A DNA stretch of 64,000 nt from Hyphomicrobiales bacterium (GCA_021775525.1 JAJFHQ010000005.1:29686-93685), one strand, 5' to 3'; shown: positions 40,697-51,102, counted from the stretch's first letter. Translations and numbers: made by a program. Notes: generated by a model not told the origin, from the sequence alone.

Positions 40697-42382
40697 TCAG
40701 GCCAAATCACCCAGGGCGTCCTTGAGGGACCCCAGGTGTTTTTCATATCGCCGCCACCGCCCCGTTGCAGTTTGGTAGATTGGCTTACGGGCTTGAACCA
40801 TGCTGGCGGTCAGCACCGCACGCTCCTGTTCGTGAAAGCTCAGACAGGCATCGTCCCAGTCCAGCTTGAGATATTCGATGATGCGCCTGCTTTCAGAGTC
40901 CTGGTTCGTGATCAGTTTCTCATACTCGACATCGAGGATCGGCATTGGAAGGACATCCTGCCAATGGGCCATCAGCCGGTCATATTCGCGGTAATAGAAC
41001 CCGAGGTCTTCCAGATCAGACGTAAATGACAGCTGCTTGGCAGAATCGAAGCGCTGGAAGTAGCATGACAAGCATGTGTCCATCGGATCGCGACGGCAGT
41101 GAATGATAGAGGCATTTGGAAACAACAGCGCGATGAGTCCCAAATTCAGAAAATTGAATACCATCTTGTCTGTGAAGCGCTGGGTTTCAGCCGGGCAGAG
41201 TCTGTCAATGCGGGACAGATATTCTTCGGCCAGCGAAGCCAATGTTGCCGTATCAATTCTTCCGACGTCCGCCGGATAAGACAAGTCGCCTCCTTGCGCA
41301 TTCGATAGAGCTTCGGCAATTGCATTCAGGGCATAACTTTCACCAACCCCGAAAACTTCCTTGTGACTGGATATGATCTGTTCGGTCAGGCTCGTGCCGG
41401 AGCGCGGCATCCCGACGATAAATATCGGCCTTGAACTCGTGCTTCCGTTGGCATGGCTGTTTCTGAAGAGCTCGGGAGAAAAGGCCGTGATCGTCTCATC
41501 AATTGTTTTGCTATGCGCTTCCCTCTCGAATTCAAACGCCCCTTTACCCAGATCGTTCGCGGCCCGGTAGTGCGAGAAGGCTTCATCATGCTGTTTTTTG
41601 CGGTGGTACACTTTAGCGATTGAGAATTGCAGGGCAGACTTTTTTAGCGGGTCGCCCAGTCCATCTTCCTGGAACGCATCCAGCTTTTCCAGGAGGTCAT
41701 CCAGTTGAGCCGCCTCCGTAATATCAACGAGTTCGAGAAGCGCATTTATCATTCCAGGATTGAGCATATGGGCATATGTCAGGGCCTTACGCGCGTCCTC
41801 ATTGTGCCCTGTGGATTTATGAAGGAGGCCTTTAATATAATAAGCCTGATCCCATTCCGGCTTCAGGACCATCGCTTTCTTGCAAGCCCGCAAACCCCCT
41901 TTGCAATCACCTTGACCATAGCGCGCCAAAGCCAGCAGTTTTAATGTCTCTGCGTTGTCAGGTTGTATGGAAAGACAGCGTTCGAGCGCGACTTCGCTTG
42001 CGTCAAAGCGGTTGCCATTGTGAAGCACGCGTCCCAGACCATGCCAACCCTCGGCATTGTCAGGCGCCAGTTCAACGGCCTTTTTGTAGCTCTGACTGGC
42101 CGCTGTCAGCGAGTTCAGCTGCTCGAGCGATAGCCCGAGAAGCAACCAGAATTCTGCCAACGCTGAATGCTCGGTTTTGACGGTCTGCAGATGGCGAATG
42201 GCTTCCTCGAAGTTCTGTTGCTGGACCAGTTCCCTTGCGTGATCCAGGGCACCATTCGAATTTTTCGCTTGATTGGACGGAACAGCGACGGGCGCCCTGG
42301 CTTGCGCCTTGCGAGAACGCTTTTGCTCCAGGCGGCGGGCTTTTCTATTTCCTTCCGGGGCAGTGGCAGGCCGGTGAGACAT
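40697..42382 (-). CDS. TPR-repeat sulfotransferase family protein
   Basis: N-terminal TPRs (AEGWHGLGRVLHNGNRFDASEVALERCLSIQPDNAETLKLLA); PIFIVGMPRSGTSLTEQIISSHKEVFGVGE PAPS-loop; start at 42382. Confidence 0.88.
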   Translation of the reverse strand: MSHRPATAPEGNRKARRLEQKRSRKAQARAPVAVPSNQAKNSNGALDHARELVQQQNFEEAIRHLQTVKTEHSALAEFWLLLGLSLEQLNSLTAASQSYKKAVELAPDNAEGWHGLGRVLHNGNRFDASEVALERCLSIQPDNAETLKLLALARYGQGDCKGGLRACKKAMVLKPEWDQAYYIKGLLHKSTGHNEDARKALTYAHMLNPGMINALLELVDITEAAQLDDLLEKLDAFQEDGLGDPLKKSALQFSIAKVYHRKKQHDEAFSHYRAANDLGKGAFEFEREAHSKTIDETITAFSPELFRNSHANGSTSSRPIFIVGMPRSGTSLTEQIISSHKEVFGVGESYALNAIAEALSNAQGGDLSYPADVGRIDTATLASLAEEYLSRIDRLCPAETQRFTDKMVFNFLNLGLIALLFPNASIIHCRRDPMDTCLSCYFQRFDSAKQLSFTSDLEDLGFYYREYDRLMAHWQDVLPMPILDVEYEKLITNQDSESRRIIEYLKLDWDDACLSFHEQERAVLTASMVQARKPIYQTATGRWRRYEKHLGSLKDALGDLA

Positions 42383-42425
42383 CGAGGCGCCTAAATGGTT
42401 TTTGTCTGAACGCCTAGGTGAGTTC

Positions 42426-42454
42426 GATTCGCTTAATCTTTCATTAACCGATTC
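42426..42454. promoter_or_regulatory. CtrA-like box TTAA-N7-TTAA flanked by GATTC (GANTC) sites
   Basis: GATTC 42426-42430; TTAATCTTTCATTAA 42433-42447; GATTC 42450-42454; about 50 bp upstream of the sulfotransferase start. Confidence 0.5.
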
Positions 42455-42560
42455 GAGCCGGCTACACGGTGTGTGCTCACCCCCGCTTGTCTCCGTCCTG
42501 GAAGAGGGCCACACTTCCGGCTTCGTTTTCTCCGAACTGCACTAGCGCCGGGAAGCCCCA

Positions 42561-43166
42561 ATGCCCAAGCTCGATTTCTGGTACGAATTCGCTTCCACCT
42601 ACACCTATCTTTCCGTCATGCGCATCGAGGACCTGGCTCGAGATGCCGGGATTGAGGTGCGCTGGCGCCCGTTTCTGCTCGGCCCCTTCTTCAAGGCCCA
42701 GGGCTGGACCACATCCCCCTTCAAGGAGCAGGTTGAAAAGGGCCGCTACATGATCCGTGACATGGAGCGTATTTGCGCGGCGCGCGGGCTTTCTTTCACC
42801 ATGCCGGACCCCTTCCCGCAACTGAGCCTTTACGCTGCTCGACTTGCTCTTATCGGTGCGGACGAAGGCTGGGCCGGACGGTTTTCGCGGCTGGTATTTA
42901 CCGAGCAGTTCGCGGGTAATATCCAGCTTGAGGACAAGACTGCACTCGGCACTTGCCTGTCAGCCATCGGACTGGAGGCGGATGAGTTGCTGACCCGGAT
43001 TGAAACGCCCGAGATCAAGCAGCGCCTGCGCAGGCAGACCGATGACGCCCTGGCACTCGGGCTGTTCGGCTCACCGACATTCGTCACGGAAGACGGGGAG
43101 CTTTTCTGGGGCGATGACCGGCTGGAACAGTCAATTTCGTGGAGCCTGGAAAAAGCATCATCCTGA
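42561..43166 (+). CDS. 2-hydroxychromene-2-carboxylate isomerase / DsbA family protein
   Basis: PKLDFWYEFASTYTYLSVMRIEDLARDAGIEVRWRPFLLGPFFKAQGW...; FGSPTFVTEDGELFWGDDRLE. Confidence 0.9.
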   Translation: MPKLDFWYEFASTYTYLSVMRIEDLARDAGIEVRWRPFLLGPFFKAQGWTTSPFKEQVEKGRYMIRDMERICAARGLSFTMPDPFPQLSLYAARLALIGADEGWAGRFSRLVFTEQFAGNIQLEDKTALGTCLSAIGLEADELLTRIETPEIKQRLRRQTDDALALGLFGSPTFVTEDGELFWGDDRLEQSISWSLEKASS

Positions 43167-43243
43167 TTTGAACCTTTTCGAACCTCATTGCGACTAACAC
43201 TTAAAGGGGCGCTCGCCCCCGTACAGTCAGCGAGGTCAGTCAG

Positions 43244-43471
43244 ATGGTTGTGAAGGTTCAAAAGTCGAAATTACCCCGCAAGGTCACGGACGCATATTGC
43301 AAGGCCTGTTATGCCCTGTTCGGCAAAACACTCTCCGTCATGGCGGGTGAAGCCCTGATGGAAGAGCGCTGGTACGGGATCGCGTCGGTGACCTTCATAG
43401 ACTGGCTGCTCGGCGAGCCTTACCACTGTGCGATGCAGCTTGTGTATTTCAGGCGGCGCAATCGGCTCTGA
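43244..43471 (+). CDS. small hypothetical protein
   Basis: 75 aa MVVKVQKSKLPRKVTDAYCKACYALFGKTLSVMAGEALMEERWYG...; free-standing between isomerase and convergent gene. Confidence 0.45.
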   Translation: MVVKVQKSKLPRKVTDAYCKACYALFGKTLSVMAGEALMEERWYGIASVTFIDWLLGEPYHCAMQLVYFRRRNRL

Positions 43472-43491
43472 TTTTTTTCACACTGTGTTGA

Positions 43492-43923
43492 TCAGGCCCG
43501 CGCACCGGCCAGCGCCCAGTAGGCGAAACCGCCGATGAAGCCACTCGCGGCAAACAGGCTCATATAGCTGGAGAACGGCATGGACGCGTTTTCCGCCGAG
43601 CGGGCGAGGATGGGAATGACGGCCAGCGCCGCGCCGCCCGCCAGCATGTAATAGATCGAAGAGCGTATACGCATCACCTCGCCGATAATAACGGCAAGCA
43701 CACCCGGAAGCGCGGTGAGTGCAGGCGCGACTGCGGCTGTGAAAAAGATGGCGGCGAAAATTTCCGCGCTTGCCCAGATGAAGTCATCCCCTTCAGCCCC
43801 GGCGCGGATTTCATCGCCCAGCCAGAATATTCCCATGCCGAACAGGACAACGAGCGTAACCGATGCGGCGATGCCAAAGGCAATCACCACCCACAACCAG
43901 CGGAAGATGGTTCTGAAGATCAC
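43492..43923 (-). CDS. small integral membrane protein
   Basis: GTG start at 43923 overlapping rlmN stop (GTGA); [25 protein letters not shown]..., about 4 TMs. Confidence 0.65.
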   Translation of the reverse strand: MIFRTIFRWLWVVIAFGIAASVTLVVLFGMGIFWLGDEIRAGAEGDDFIWASAEIFAAIFFTAAVAPALTALPGVLAVIIGEVMRIRSSIYYMLAGGAALAVIPILARSAENASMPFSSYMSLFAASGFIGGFAYWALAGARA

Positions 43924-45083
43924 GTTGTGGCCGCCTCGGCGCGCCGCTCGGATGCGCTCTGCTTGACGCTCTCTGATTTGAGCTGCCCGCACGCTGCCAT
44001 GATATCCCGGCCCCGGGGGGAGCGCACCGGTGAGGCATAGCCCGCCCGGTTCACGACCTCCGCAAATGTCTCGATCTGCTCCCAGTCGGAACATTCATAT
44101 GGCGCGCCGGGCCAGGGATTGAAGGGAATGAGATTGATCTTGGCCGGAATGCCCTTCAAGAGCCGCACAAGCTCCTTGGCGTCTGCAACGGAATCATTCA
44201 CGTCCTTCAACATCACATATTCAAAGGTGATGCGCTTGGCGTTGGAAAGCGATGGATACTGGCGGCAGGCTTCCAGCAACTCGGCAATGGGCCATTTGCG
44301 ATTGATCGGGACCAGCTCATCGCGCAACTCATCCCGCACCGCGTGGAGCGAGATTGCCAGCATGGTGTTCGCTTCCTCGCCCCAGCGCGGGATTTCCGGT
44401 ACCACGCCCGAGGTGGACAAGGTAATCCGGCGCTTGGAGAAAGACAGCCCGTCGCTGGCCGATGCTATCGCCATGGCGTCGCGCACATTGTCGAAATTAT
44501 ACAGTGGCTCACCCATGCCCATGAGTACGATATTGGTGATCTTGCGCTCGGCCTCCGGCAGGCCGGTCGGGTTATCAGCTTCGGCGCCAACCCAGTCTCC
44601 GATCCGGTCACGCGCCAGCATGATCTGTCCGACGATCTCGCCGGGTCTCAAATTACGCACCAGTTTTTGCGTGCCGGTATGACAGAAAGTACAGGTGAGC
44701 GTGCAGCCCACCTGGCTGGAAATACATAAGGTTCCGCGCGTGGGCTCCGGTATATAGACGGTCTCGACGAGAGGGCCCTGCCCGCCAGGCTTGTCGGGCT
44801 CAAGGCGCAACAGCCATTTGCGCGTGCCGTCAGCGGAAACCTGTTCGGTGACGATCTCTGGGCGGGTGAGAGAATAGCTTTCAGCGAGCGTTGCGCGCAG
44901 CTCCTTGGAGATCACGGTTATCTGATCGAACTCTGTGGCCCCGCGGGCATAGAGCCAGTTCCACAGTTGAGCGCTGCGCATGCGCCGCGCCTTCTCTGGC
45001 ACGCCGAGCGCTGCGAAGGTTTCGGAAAGCTGAGCTGGGCTCAGTCCGATGAGTGTTGGTTTTTCTTGATCAGAAATGCTCAT
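43920..45083 (-). CDS. rlmN: 23S rRNA (adenine(2503)-C(2))-methyltransferase RlmN
   Basis: Radical [35 protein letters not shown]. Confidence 0.95.
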   Translation of the reverse strand: MSISDQEKPTLIGLSPAQLSETFAALGVPEKARRMRSAQLWNWLYARGATEFDQITVISKELRATLAESYSLTRPEIVTEQVSADGTRKWLLRLEPDKPGGQGPLVETVYIPEPTRGTLCISSQVGCTLTCTFCHTGTQKLVRNLRPGEIVGQIMLARDRIGDWVGAEADNPTGLPEAERKITNIVLMGMGEPLYNFDNVRDAMAIASASDGLSFSKRRITLSTSGVVPEIPRWGEEANTMLAISLHAVRDELRDELVPINRKWPIAELLEACRQYPSLSNAKRITFEYVMLKDVNDSVADAKELVRLLKGIPAKINLIPFNPWPGAPYECSDWEQIETFAEVVNRAGYASPVRSPRGRDIMAACGQLKSESVKQSASERRAEAATT

Positions 45084-45212
45084 TGCCAGCGCGGTTTAGC
45101 ACAGACCCGGTCGCTATGGGAAAGGCTTCAGGGCATCCTCGACGCCACGCACTCACAAATGTGCATCTGCTGGTCCCGCACAAAGGGTCTGGTTGGCGCC
45201 GATAGCGGACAT

Positions 45213-45791
45213 CTAGGGCTGATAATTCATACAAATATGCCGGCGTTCCGGCTCGGATAATACCTCTTGTGAATGAACGCAGAAAAATGAAGTTTCTGTC
45301 CTCTTATTATCAAAGCATTCCTTGAGAAATTTGCACTTTGAACAGGTGCCCAATTTTTTTTCCTGCCGATCGGCACTAAGGAACGCCAGTACATCGTCCA
45401 GGACAGTTGACAAGCTGGCCTGAACGCCATCTGGAAGTGTCTCGATTGCCTGAACCAGGCTCTCGAATGGATCCTTTTCGCAACACGAACGTCCTTCTTC
45501 AGTCAACTCTATGCGGACTGATCTCCCGTCTTTTTTGGAGGGTAATTGCTCAAGGAAGCCTTTAGCGACGAGACCCTTGATCGTCTGGGAGGCACTACCG
45601 CGTGTCGTGGCGTGGTAGTCGGCGAAAGCGGACATTGTGTGGGAGAATCTGCTCGACGTGCCGAAGAATCTCAGGGCCGTCCACTGAGCTTTGGTTAAAC
45701 TGCCGACACTTCCATCTGAGTATGTCAGCCGTGCCAGATGCGCAATAATTTCAGCTGCGTATTTGGCTTCGCTCTTATGCGATGCTTCCAT
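45213..45791 (-). CDS. MarR-like winged-helix regulator with Cys-rich C-terminal tail
   Basis: LTKAQWTALRFFGTSSRFSHTMSAFADYHATTRGSASQTIKGLVAKGFLEQLPSKKDGRSVRIELTEEG wHTH; tail CSKCKFLKECFDNKRTETSFFCVHSQEVLSEPERRHICMNYQP; start 45791 or 45824. Confidence 0.82.
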   Translation of the reverse strand: MEASHKSEAKYAAEIIAHLARLTYSDGSVGSLTKAQWTALRFFGTSSRFSHTMSAFADYHATTRGSASQTIKGLVAKGFLEQLPSKKDGRSVRIELTEEGRSCCEKDPFESLVQAIETLPDGVQASLSTVLDDVLAFLSADRQEKKLGTCSKCKFLKECFDNKRTETSFFCVHSQEVLSEPERRHICMNYQP

Positions 45792-45851
45792 GAAGAAAAG
45801 CTCCAGCAGACATGCGCCGGCCACTCTTTCGGCATATCCCAGAGAATGGCA

Positions 45852-45865
45852 GATACTTAAGTATC
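45852..45865. promoter_or_regulatory. perfect 14-bp palindrome upstream of the MarR-like gene, candidate operator
   Basis: GATACTTAAGTATC; a second CTTAAG lies about 20 bp further upstream. Confidence 0.5.
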
Positions 45866-46083
45866 CAAAGTATTCCTTAAGATGAGTTTAAACATGAAGT
45901 TGTTATTATAAATTCAATACAAAGTCTCGCGACGTTTAGCTCTGTTTCTAGTCTTAGTTGAATCCACTGAAACTGATTTTAGAATTTGGAATGGGCAACA
46001 ATTCGCATCTTATGCAGCCCTCGCACCATCGGTAGGTCAGCAGTAAAAAGTAAAGCGGCACCGATCATTCTGGAGATAATCCA

Positions 46084-47868
46084 ATGAAATCGAGTACGGG
46101 CCATGTACTCCCCTCACGTACCGGTGGTTCGATGAAAATCGGTACCAAAATTTTCTCACTCGTCGGATTTTGCCTGGCGCTGCTCGCTGCGGTTGCGGGG
46201 ACAAGCATCTGACAGATGAACAAGATCGGCATGGAAATCGAGGGAATTGCGGAACGCGACCTGCCCCTGACTGAAGGTTTGACCCGGATCACGATCCACC
46301 AGCTTGAACAGGCGATCAACATGGAGCGCGCCTTCCGGACCGCCGAAGTGATGGAAAAGCATCACGAGGCCAAGGCGGAGTTTGAGAAAGCGGTTAAAAC
46401 TTTTGAGAAACTGGGCGCCAAGGTCGAAAACGAGTTCGAGGAGGTTAAAACGCTTGCCCAGCATGCCTATGACACAGCCGCAACGGAAGAGGAGCGGAAC
46501 GAATTCCAGAACGTGCTGACAGTTTTTGCCCGCCTGATCAATGAACACAAGGACTACGACCATCATGTGGCCGAAGCTTTCAAGCTGATCCATGCGGGCC
46601 AACTTGAGAAGGCCCTGTCTCTGCTGCCAAAGATCGAAGCCGAGGAAGAAGGTCTCGATCATTCACTGGAGAAGCTTCTGGTCGAGGTGGAAAGCTTCAC
46701 CGAGCACGCAGCGAAACAGGCCGAAGAGCACGAACATTTCGCCCTTAAATTGCTGATGGTAATAACGGGCATTGCCCTGGTCACTGGCGCAGGTGTCGCC
46801 TACTTGCTGGTCACACGGAGCATCTCGCGCCCGCTCGTCGAGATCGTAAATGGACTTGATGCGCTCAACGCGGACGACATGTCGGTGGATGTCAAAGTCC
46901 ATAACGATGATGAGATCGGCGCCGTCGCCAGGGCCTATGCTGTGTTCAAGGACTCCATGATGAAGACGAAAGAACTGCAGGCTGACCAGGAAAAACAGAA
47001 ACAGCGCAATGAAGAAGAAAAGCGCGCGTTGATGAATTCGCTAGCCGATGACTTTGATGCCAGTGTCGGTGGTATTGTCGAAACGGTGTCCTCGGCTTCA
47101 GCGGAGTTGAACTCAACAGCCCAATCAATGTCGAGCATTGCAGAGGAGACCAGCAGCCAGGCGAATTCCGTTGCTGCAGCCTCCGAACAGGCCTCGGCCA
47201 ATGTGCAGACCGTCGCCTCGGCCACGGAAGAAATGTCGAACTCCATCGCAGAGATCAACCAGCAAGTGGCTGATGCTTCCAATGCCTCGAAGAAAGCTGT
47301 TGAAGATGCCTCCCAGACTTCCGCCCAGATGGAAACCCTAGCGCAAACGGCTGACAAGATCGGTGAGGTTGTTTCTCTGATTTCCGATATCGCCGAGCAG
47401 ACCAACCTCCTGGCTCTCAACGCCACGATCGAATCGGCCCGCGCCGGCGAAGCTGGCAAGGGATTTGCCGTTGTGGCCAGCGAAGTTAAGACATTGGCCA
47501 ACGAAACGGCAAAGGCCACGGAGGGAATCTCAGAGCTTGTTTCAGAGATCCAAACGGAGACCAAGACGGCTGTTGCCTCCATCGCTGAAATCGGCACGGT
47601 CATAAATCAACTTGAACAAACTTCGACGGCGATTGCAGCTGCCATGGAGGAACAGGGAGCAACGACCCAGGAAGTCGCCCGCAATGTCACCGAAGCGGCG
47701 TCCGGAACCCAGGAAGTTTCCACGAGTATCGCCGGGGTAACCCAGGCATCACAGGAAGCCGGGACTGCATCCAGTCAGGTCACGTCTGCGTCTGCGGAGC
47801 TTTCCAAGCAGTCGGAACTGATGAAATCGGAGGTTCAGAAATTCGTGGCACAGGTCCGCGCTGCCTGA
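46084..47868 (+). pseudogene. methyl-accepting chemotaxis protein interrupted by in-frame TGA (46210-46212) after TM1
   Basis: [61 protein letters not shown]...; remainder (ORF 46216-47868) has 4HB-like domain, TM2, HAMP and intact signalling tip [40 protein letters not shown]. Confidence 0.75.
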
Positions 47869-47998
47869 GTCCAGGTTAGTTCTTCACATCGCGGCCAACC
47901 CGGCCTGTGAAAGATCTATCTGTATATGGATCAGTTGAAACTCAAGCACCCGTTCAGGTGCTTCACTTCATGGCACGCAACGCTGTGCTGGTCGGTGC

Positions 47999-48502
47999 CT
48001 ACTTACACGCCGCTGCGGCGGCGTCCAGCGCCTTGGAAATGCCGGTGAGGGAATACTCGTCCGTGGTCAGAGTGCCGCGCTTTGAGCGTCCCTGCACCAC
48101 CATCGTGGCGCCGCCCTTCATGGCGGCAACAACCTGTTTCTCAACCGAAGCCTTCTCAATATAGGCCCCTTCTCCCTTGGTGAAGAGTTTGAAGCTCTTG
48201 TCGCCAATCTTGATGGTTGCCGGTACGCCTGGTTTCAGCGGATAGCCCAGCTTCAAGCTGATTTCACCCGATACCTTGTCCTTCGGCCAGTCGGATACGT
48301 AGAAATAGATCGGGTCGCGCTTGACGTTTTTGGGTTTTGTCGAGCGCGGCTGCGCGGCAGCGAAGCAGGTTTTCTTACCCCCCGCATCATGAGCATAGAC
48401 GGACCAGTCCCCGCTCTTGACCTTGAACGTCGCTTTTTGCCCGAGTGCCGGTGTTGCCGAGATGGCGAATACTGCAATGCTTGCTACAATATACCTGTAC
48501 AT
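47999..48502 (-). CDS. invasion-associated locus B (IalB) family-like periplasmic protein
   Basis: Signal peptide MYRYIVASIAVFAISATPALG; GDWSVYAHDAGGKKTCFAAAQP. Confidence 0.78.
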   Translation of the reverse strand: MYRYIVASIAVFAISATPALGQKATFKVKSGDWSVYAHDAGGKKTCFAAAQPRSTKPKNVKRDPIYFYVSDWPKDKVSGEISLKLGYPLKPGVPATIKIGDKSFKLFTKGEGAYIEKASVEKQVVAAMKGGATMVVQGRSKRGTLTTDEYSLTGISKALDAAAAACK

Positions 48503-48599
48503 CTGGCCCTCCCCCTTAGACCGCATCGGCCAAAATCATACGCTCTTCACAACTGTTTGACCAGTCTTTGGCATTGATTTGTATGCAAAAAGGCCGTGT

Positions 48600-49160
48600 T
48601 CAGCGTTTTTTCGGGCGTCCGAATACGTGCCCTTCAGGCAGTTCAACAGCACCGCCCTCGCTCACCGGGCGCGGCGCGAAGCGCCCGAGAGTGCGTACAC
48701 GGTCATACATAACGATGGCCCCGGCCATGGCGACATTTATGCAAAAGGCGGTCGGTATCTTGACGATATGATCGCATCGCTCAAGGATTTCGGGTGATAA
48801 TTCACCCCGTTCCGGCCCCAGGATATAGGCCGCCTGCAGCGGATGATGGAAACTCGGCAGGTCCACCGCCCCCTCGACCAGCTCCACGCCCACAAGCCGG
48901 CACCCCTGCGGCAGCGCCATGTGCGACGGAGTGTCCCAGTGATAAAGCGGCACGTGCAACGGCGCCTTGGAAGTGTCGGCCCGGGCCTCAAGTGCGGTAT
49001 AATGGGCTCCGACTGTAAAAACGAAACTGGCACCGAAAGCATGACCTGAACGCACCATGTTGCCCAGATTCAATTGCTTGGATATGCGCTCCGCCCCGAT
49101 TGCGAAATAACCGCGGGTCTTGCCGGGTTGAGCCGGGGTATTGAAATCAGCATCTCTCAT
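48600..49160 (-). CDS. RNA methyltransferase, SpoU/TrmH (SPOUT) family
   Basis: NLGNMVRSGHAFGASFVFTVG; AAYILGPERGELSPEIL; VKIPTAFCINVAMAGAIVMYDR. Confidence 0.88.
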   Translation of the reverse strand: MRDADFNTPAQPGKTRGYFAIGAERISKQLNLGNMVRSGHAFGASFVFTVGAHYTALEARADTSKAPLHVPLYHWDTPSHMALPQGCRLVGVELVEGAVDLPSFHHPLQAAYILGPERGELSPEILERCDHIVKIPTAFCINVAMAGAIVMYDRVRTLGRFAPRPVSEGGAVELPEGHVFGRPKKR

Positions 49161-49201
49161 GCCCCGTTATGACCGCTCACAGCACGCGGGCGCAAGCAGG
49201 C

Positions 49202-49621
49202 TCAGGCCGTACCGGTCGGATCTTCGCCCGTCATATCCTTGCCCAGGGCCTTTGCCGCCGCCACCCGGTGGGTGGGCTTGATATGTGCGGACACAAGCGA
49301 GATGGCGGCGGCGAGAACAGCCGCATCATCGCCATAGCCGATGCCTGCGATAAAATCGGGCACGATATCGAACGGCAGGATGAAATAGGCCAATGCCCCG
49401 AGCAGCGTTGCGCGCACCTTCAGCGGCGTATCGGTGTCCATGGCGCAGTAATAGGCCGCAACAAGATCGTCGACGAAGGGGAGCTTCCCGGCGACACGTT
49501 TCAGCTTGTTCCAGAATTCGGCGCGCACTTTACGCTCACGCCGCTCAAGGGCAGACTCATCCATATCAGCGTCATTGAATGACGCATCATAATTACCGGT
49601 GCCGTCTTTTCCCGAGCGCAT
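49202..49621 (-). CDS. YkvA family (DUF1232) protein
   Basis: ALAYFILPFDIVPDFIAGIGYGDDAAVLAAAI. Confidence 0.85.
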   Translation of the reverse strand: MRSGKDGTGNYDASFNDADMDESALERRERKVRAEFWNKLKRVAGKLPFVDDLVAAYYCAMDTDTPLKVRATLLGALAYFILPFDIVPDFIAGIGYGDDAAVLAAAISLVSAHIKPTHRVAAAKALGKDMTGEDPTGTA

Positions 49622-49761
49622 CTGATCTCCCGAAACTCATCTTTGCAAAAAATATGCGGCCATTAGGGCCTCTTAAAGACATAGGAGCCAGAATCACCTC
49701 TCACAAGCCCGCCATGTGATCGGGCGCGAAAAAGCTTAAGAGGCAGGGACAGTGAAGCGTT

Positions 49762-50805
49762 GTGAGTCAGGGACCCGTGCATATGGCTGGTAGCACGCGT
49801 AAAACCACATATCTGGCGCAAAGATCGATACCTTTGTCCATCTCATTCGTTCTAGTGCTGCTGGCGGGGGGGTCGTCATTCATATCCTCTGTTCCCGGTG
49901 CGCGGGCGCAAGGCAGCAATGCTGCAACTTTGGCCAACCTGCGCGGGCAAATCCAACGCTATGGTTGCAATCTTCCGCAATATGCCAATTCTGTCGCAGG
50001 CTGCCGCGACCTTCATGCGAGGATAAAAACATTACAGACCGGGCGCAGTGAGTCAGGCAGTACCCGAAAGCCCACTTCAAGCCCTGCCAGGTATACTTCG
50101 TCTGGTTATTCTACGCGCCGCAAAGCTCGCCCGGCCCCGCGGCAATCGTCATCAGGCGGGTCGTTGTTCGGGTCGCTGTTCGGCGACACAGGGGCCTACA
50201 GGACTTCAAGCCGCAACACTTCCTATAGTGCGCGCTACCAGGGGCTGAATAATTGGTCGTCCACTTACCCGTCTTACATGCGCAGCTATGGCCGATACCG
50301 GACTCTTTGCGTGCGCACCTGCGATGGCTATTACTGGCCTGTGAGCTTTTCCACGACGCGATCAGGCATCGCGCGCGACGCCAAACAGTGCGAGTCCAGC
50401 TGCCAGATTCCGGCCAAGCTGTTCTATCACCGTAACCCTGGCGCAGATGTTCCGCAGATGGTCGACCTTCAGGGCAAGCCCTATTCCACTATGGAGAACG
50501 CGTTCCGCTACCGCGAGGAATATGTGCCCAATTGCCGTTGCAACCCTGAACCGTGGAGCGAAGCCGCCAAGGAAGATTATGAACAGCGTGCGGAGAGGGC
50601 CGAGAATCCTGAGGCGCTCAACCGCGTCGCGAATGCCGAAACTGCAGGTGGACAGGCCATCAAGACCTATGACGGGGCACGGTATCCGGGCGTAAGAAGG
50701 CCCCGCAACATTTATCCCCATCCCAAGCCTCGACGGGTTTCGCGTCCACGCTACCGCGCCAATGATCCATCGATCGAGGGCCGCTGGTGGGCGGGGTCCT
50801 GGTAG
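49762..50805 (+). CDS. DUF2865-like secreted protein
   Basis: Hydrophobic N-terminus; LCVRTCDGYYWPVSFSTTRSGIARDAKQCESSCQIPAKLFYHRNPGADVPQMVDLQGKPYSTMENAFRYREEY. Confidence 0.8.
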   Translation: MSQGPVHMAGSTRKTTYLAQRSIPLSISFVLVLLAGGSSFISSVPGARAQGSNAATLANLRGQIQRYGCNLPQYANSVAGCRDLHARIKTLQTGRSESGSTRKPTSSPARYTSSGYSTRRKARPAPRQSSSGGSLFGSLFGDTGAYRTSSRNTSYSARYQGLNNWSSTYPSYMRSYGRYRTLCVRTCDGYYWPVSFSTTRSGIARDAKQCESSCQIPAKLFYHRNPGADVPQMVDLQGKPYSTMENAFRYREEYVPNCRCNPEPWSEAAKEDYEQRAERAENPEALNRVANAETAGGQAIKTYDGARYPGVRRPRNIYPHPKPRRVSRPRYRANDPSIEGRWWAGSW

Positions 50806-50808
50806 GGC

Positions 50809-51102
50809 CTAACCTATCGCGAGCGCGTCCATCTTTTTTGCCAGCTTGACGTCGAGTGCGGTCAGCCCGCCTGCATCGTGGGTTGAAAGTGTTACTTCCA
50901 CCCGGTTCCACACGTTGAACCATTCCGGGTGATGGTTCATTTTTTCGGCCATGAGCGCCACCCGGGCCATCCACCCGAAAGCTGCATTGAAGTCAGCGAA
51001 GGTAAAGGTTTTCGAGATCGCATCGCGGCCCTCCACCTCGCTCCAGCCCTCAAGACCAGATAAGCCATCGGTGCGGGCGCTCCCTTCCAGTTTGTCTGCC
51101 AT
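50809..51102 (-). CDS. phhB: 4a-hydroxytetrahydrobiopterin dehydratase
   Basis: [13 protein letters not shown]...; [47 protein letters not shown]. Confidence 0.92.
   Translation of the reverse strand: MADKLEGSARTDGLSGLEGWSEVEGRDAISKTFTFADFNAAFGWMARVALMAEKMNHHPEWFNVWNRVEVTLSTHDAGGLTALDVKLAKKMDALAIG

Noticed and set aside
46210-46212. TGA in the chemoreceptor as selenocysteine or recoded tryptophan
   Set aside because: No SECIS-like hairpin recognised after the codon, MCPs are not known selenoproteins, and other genes in the window end normally with TGA, so the code is standard. Left as stop/readthrough question.
47948-47970. Hairpin AAGCACC/GGTGCTT between MCP and IalB-like gene as terminator
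   Set aside because: Short stem and no U-tract on either strand; too weak to call.
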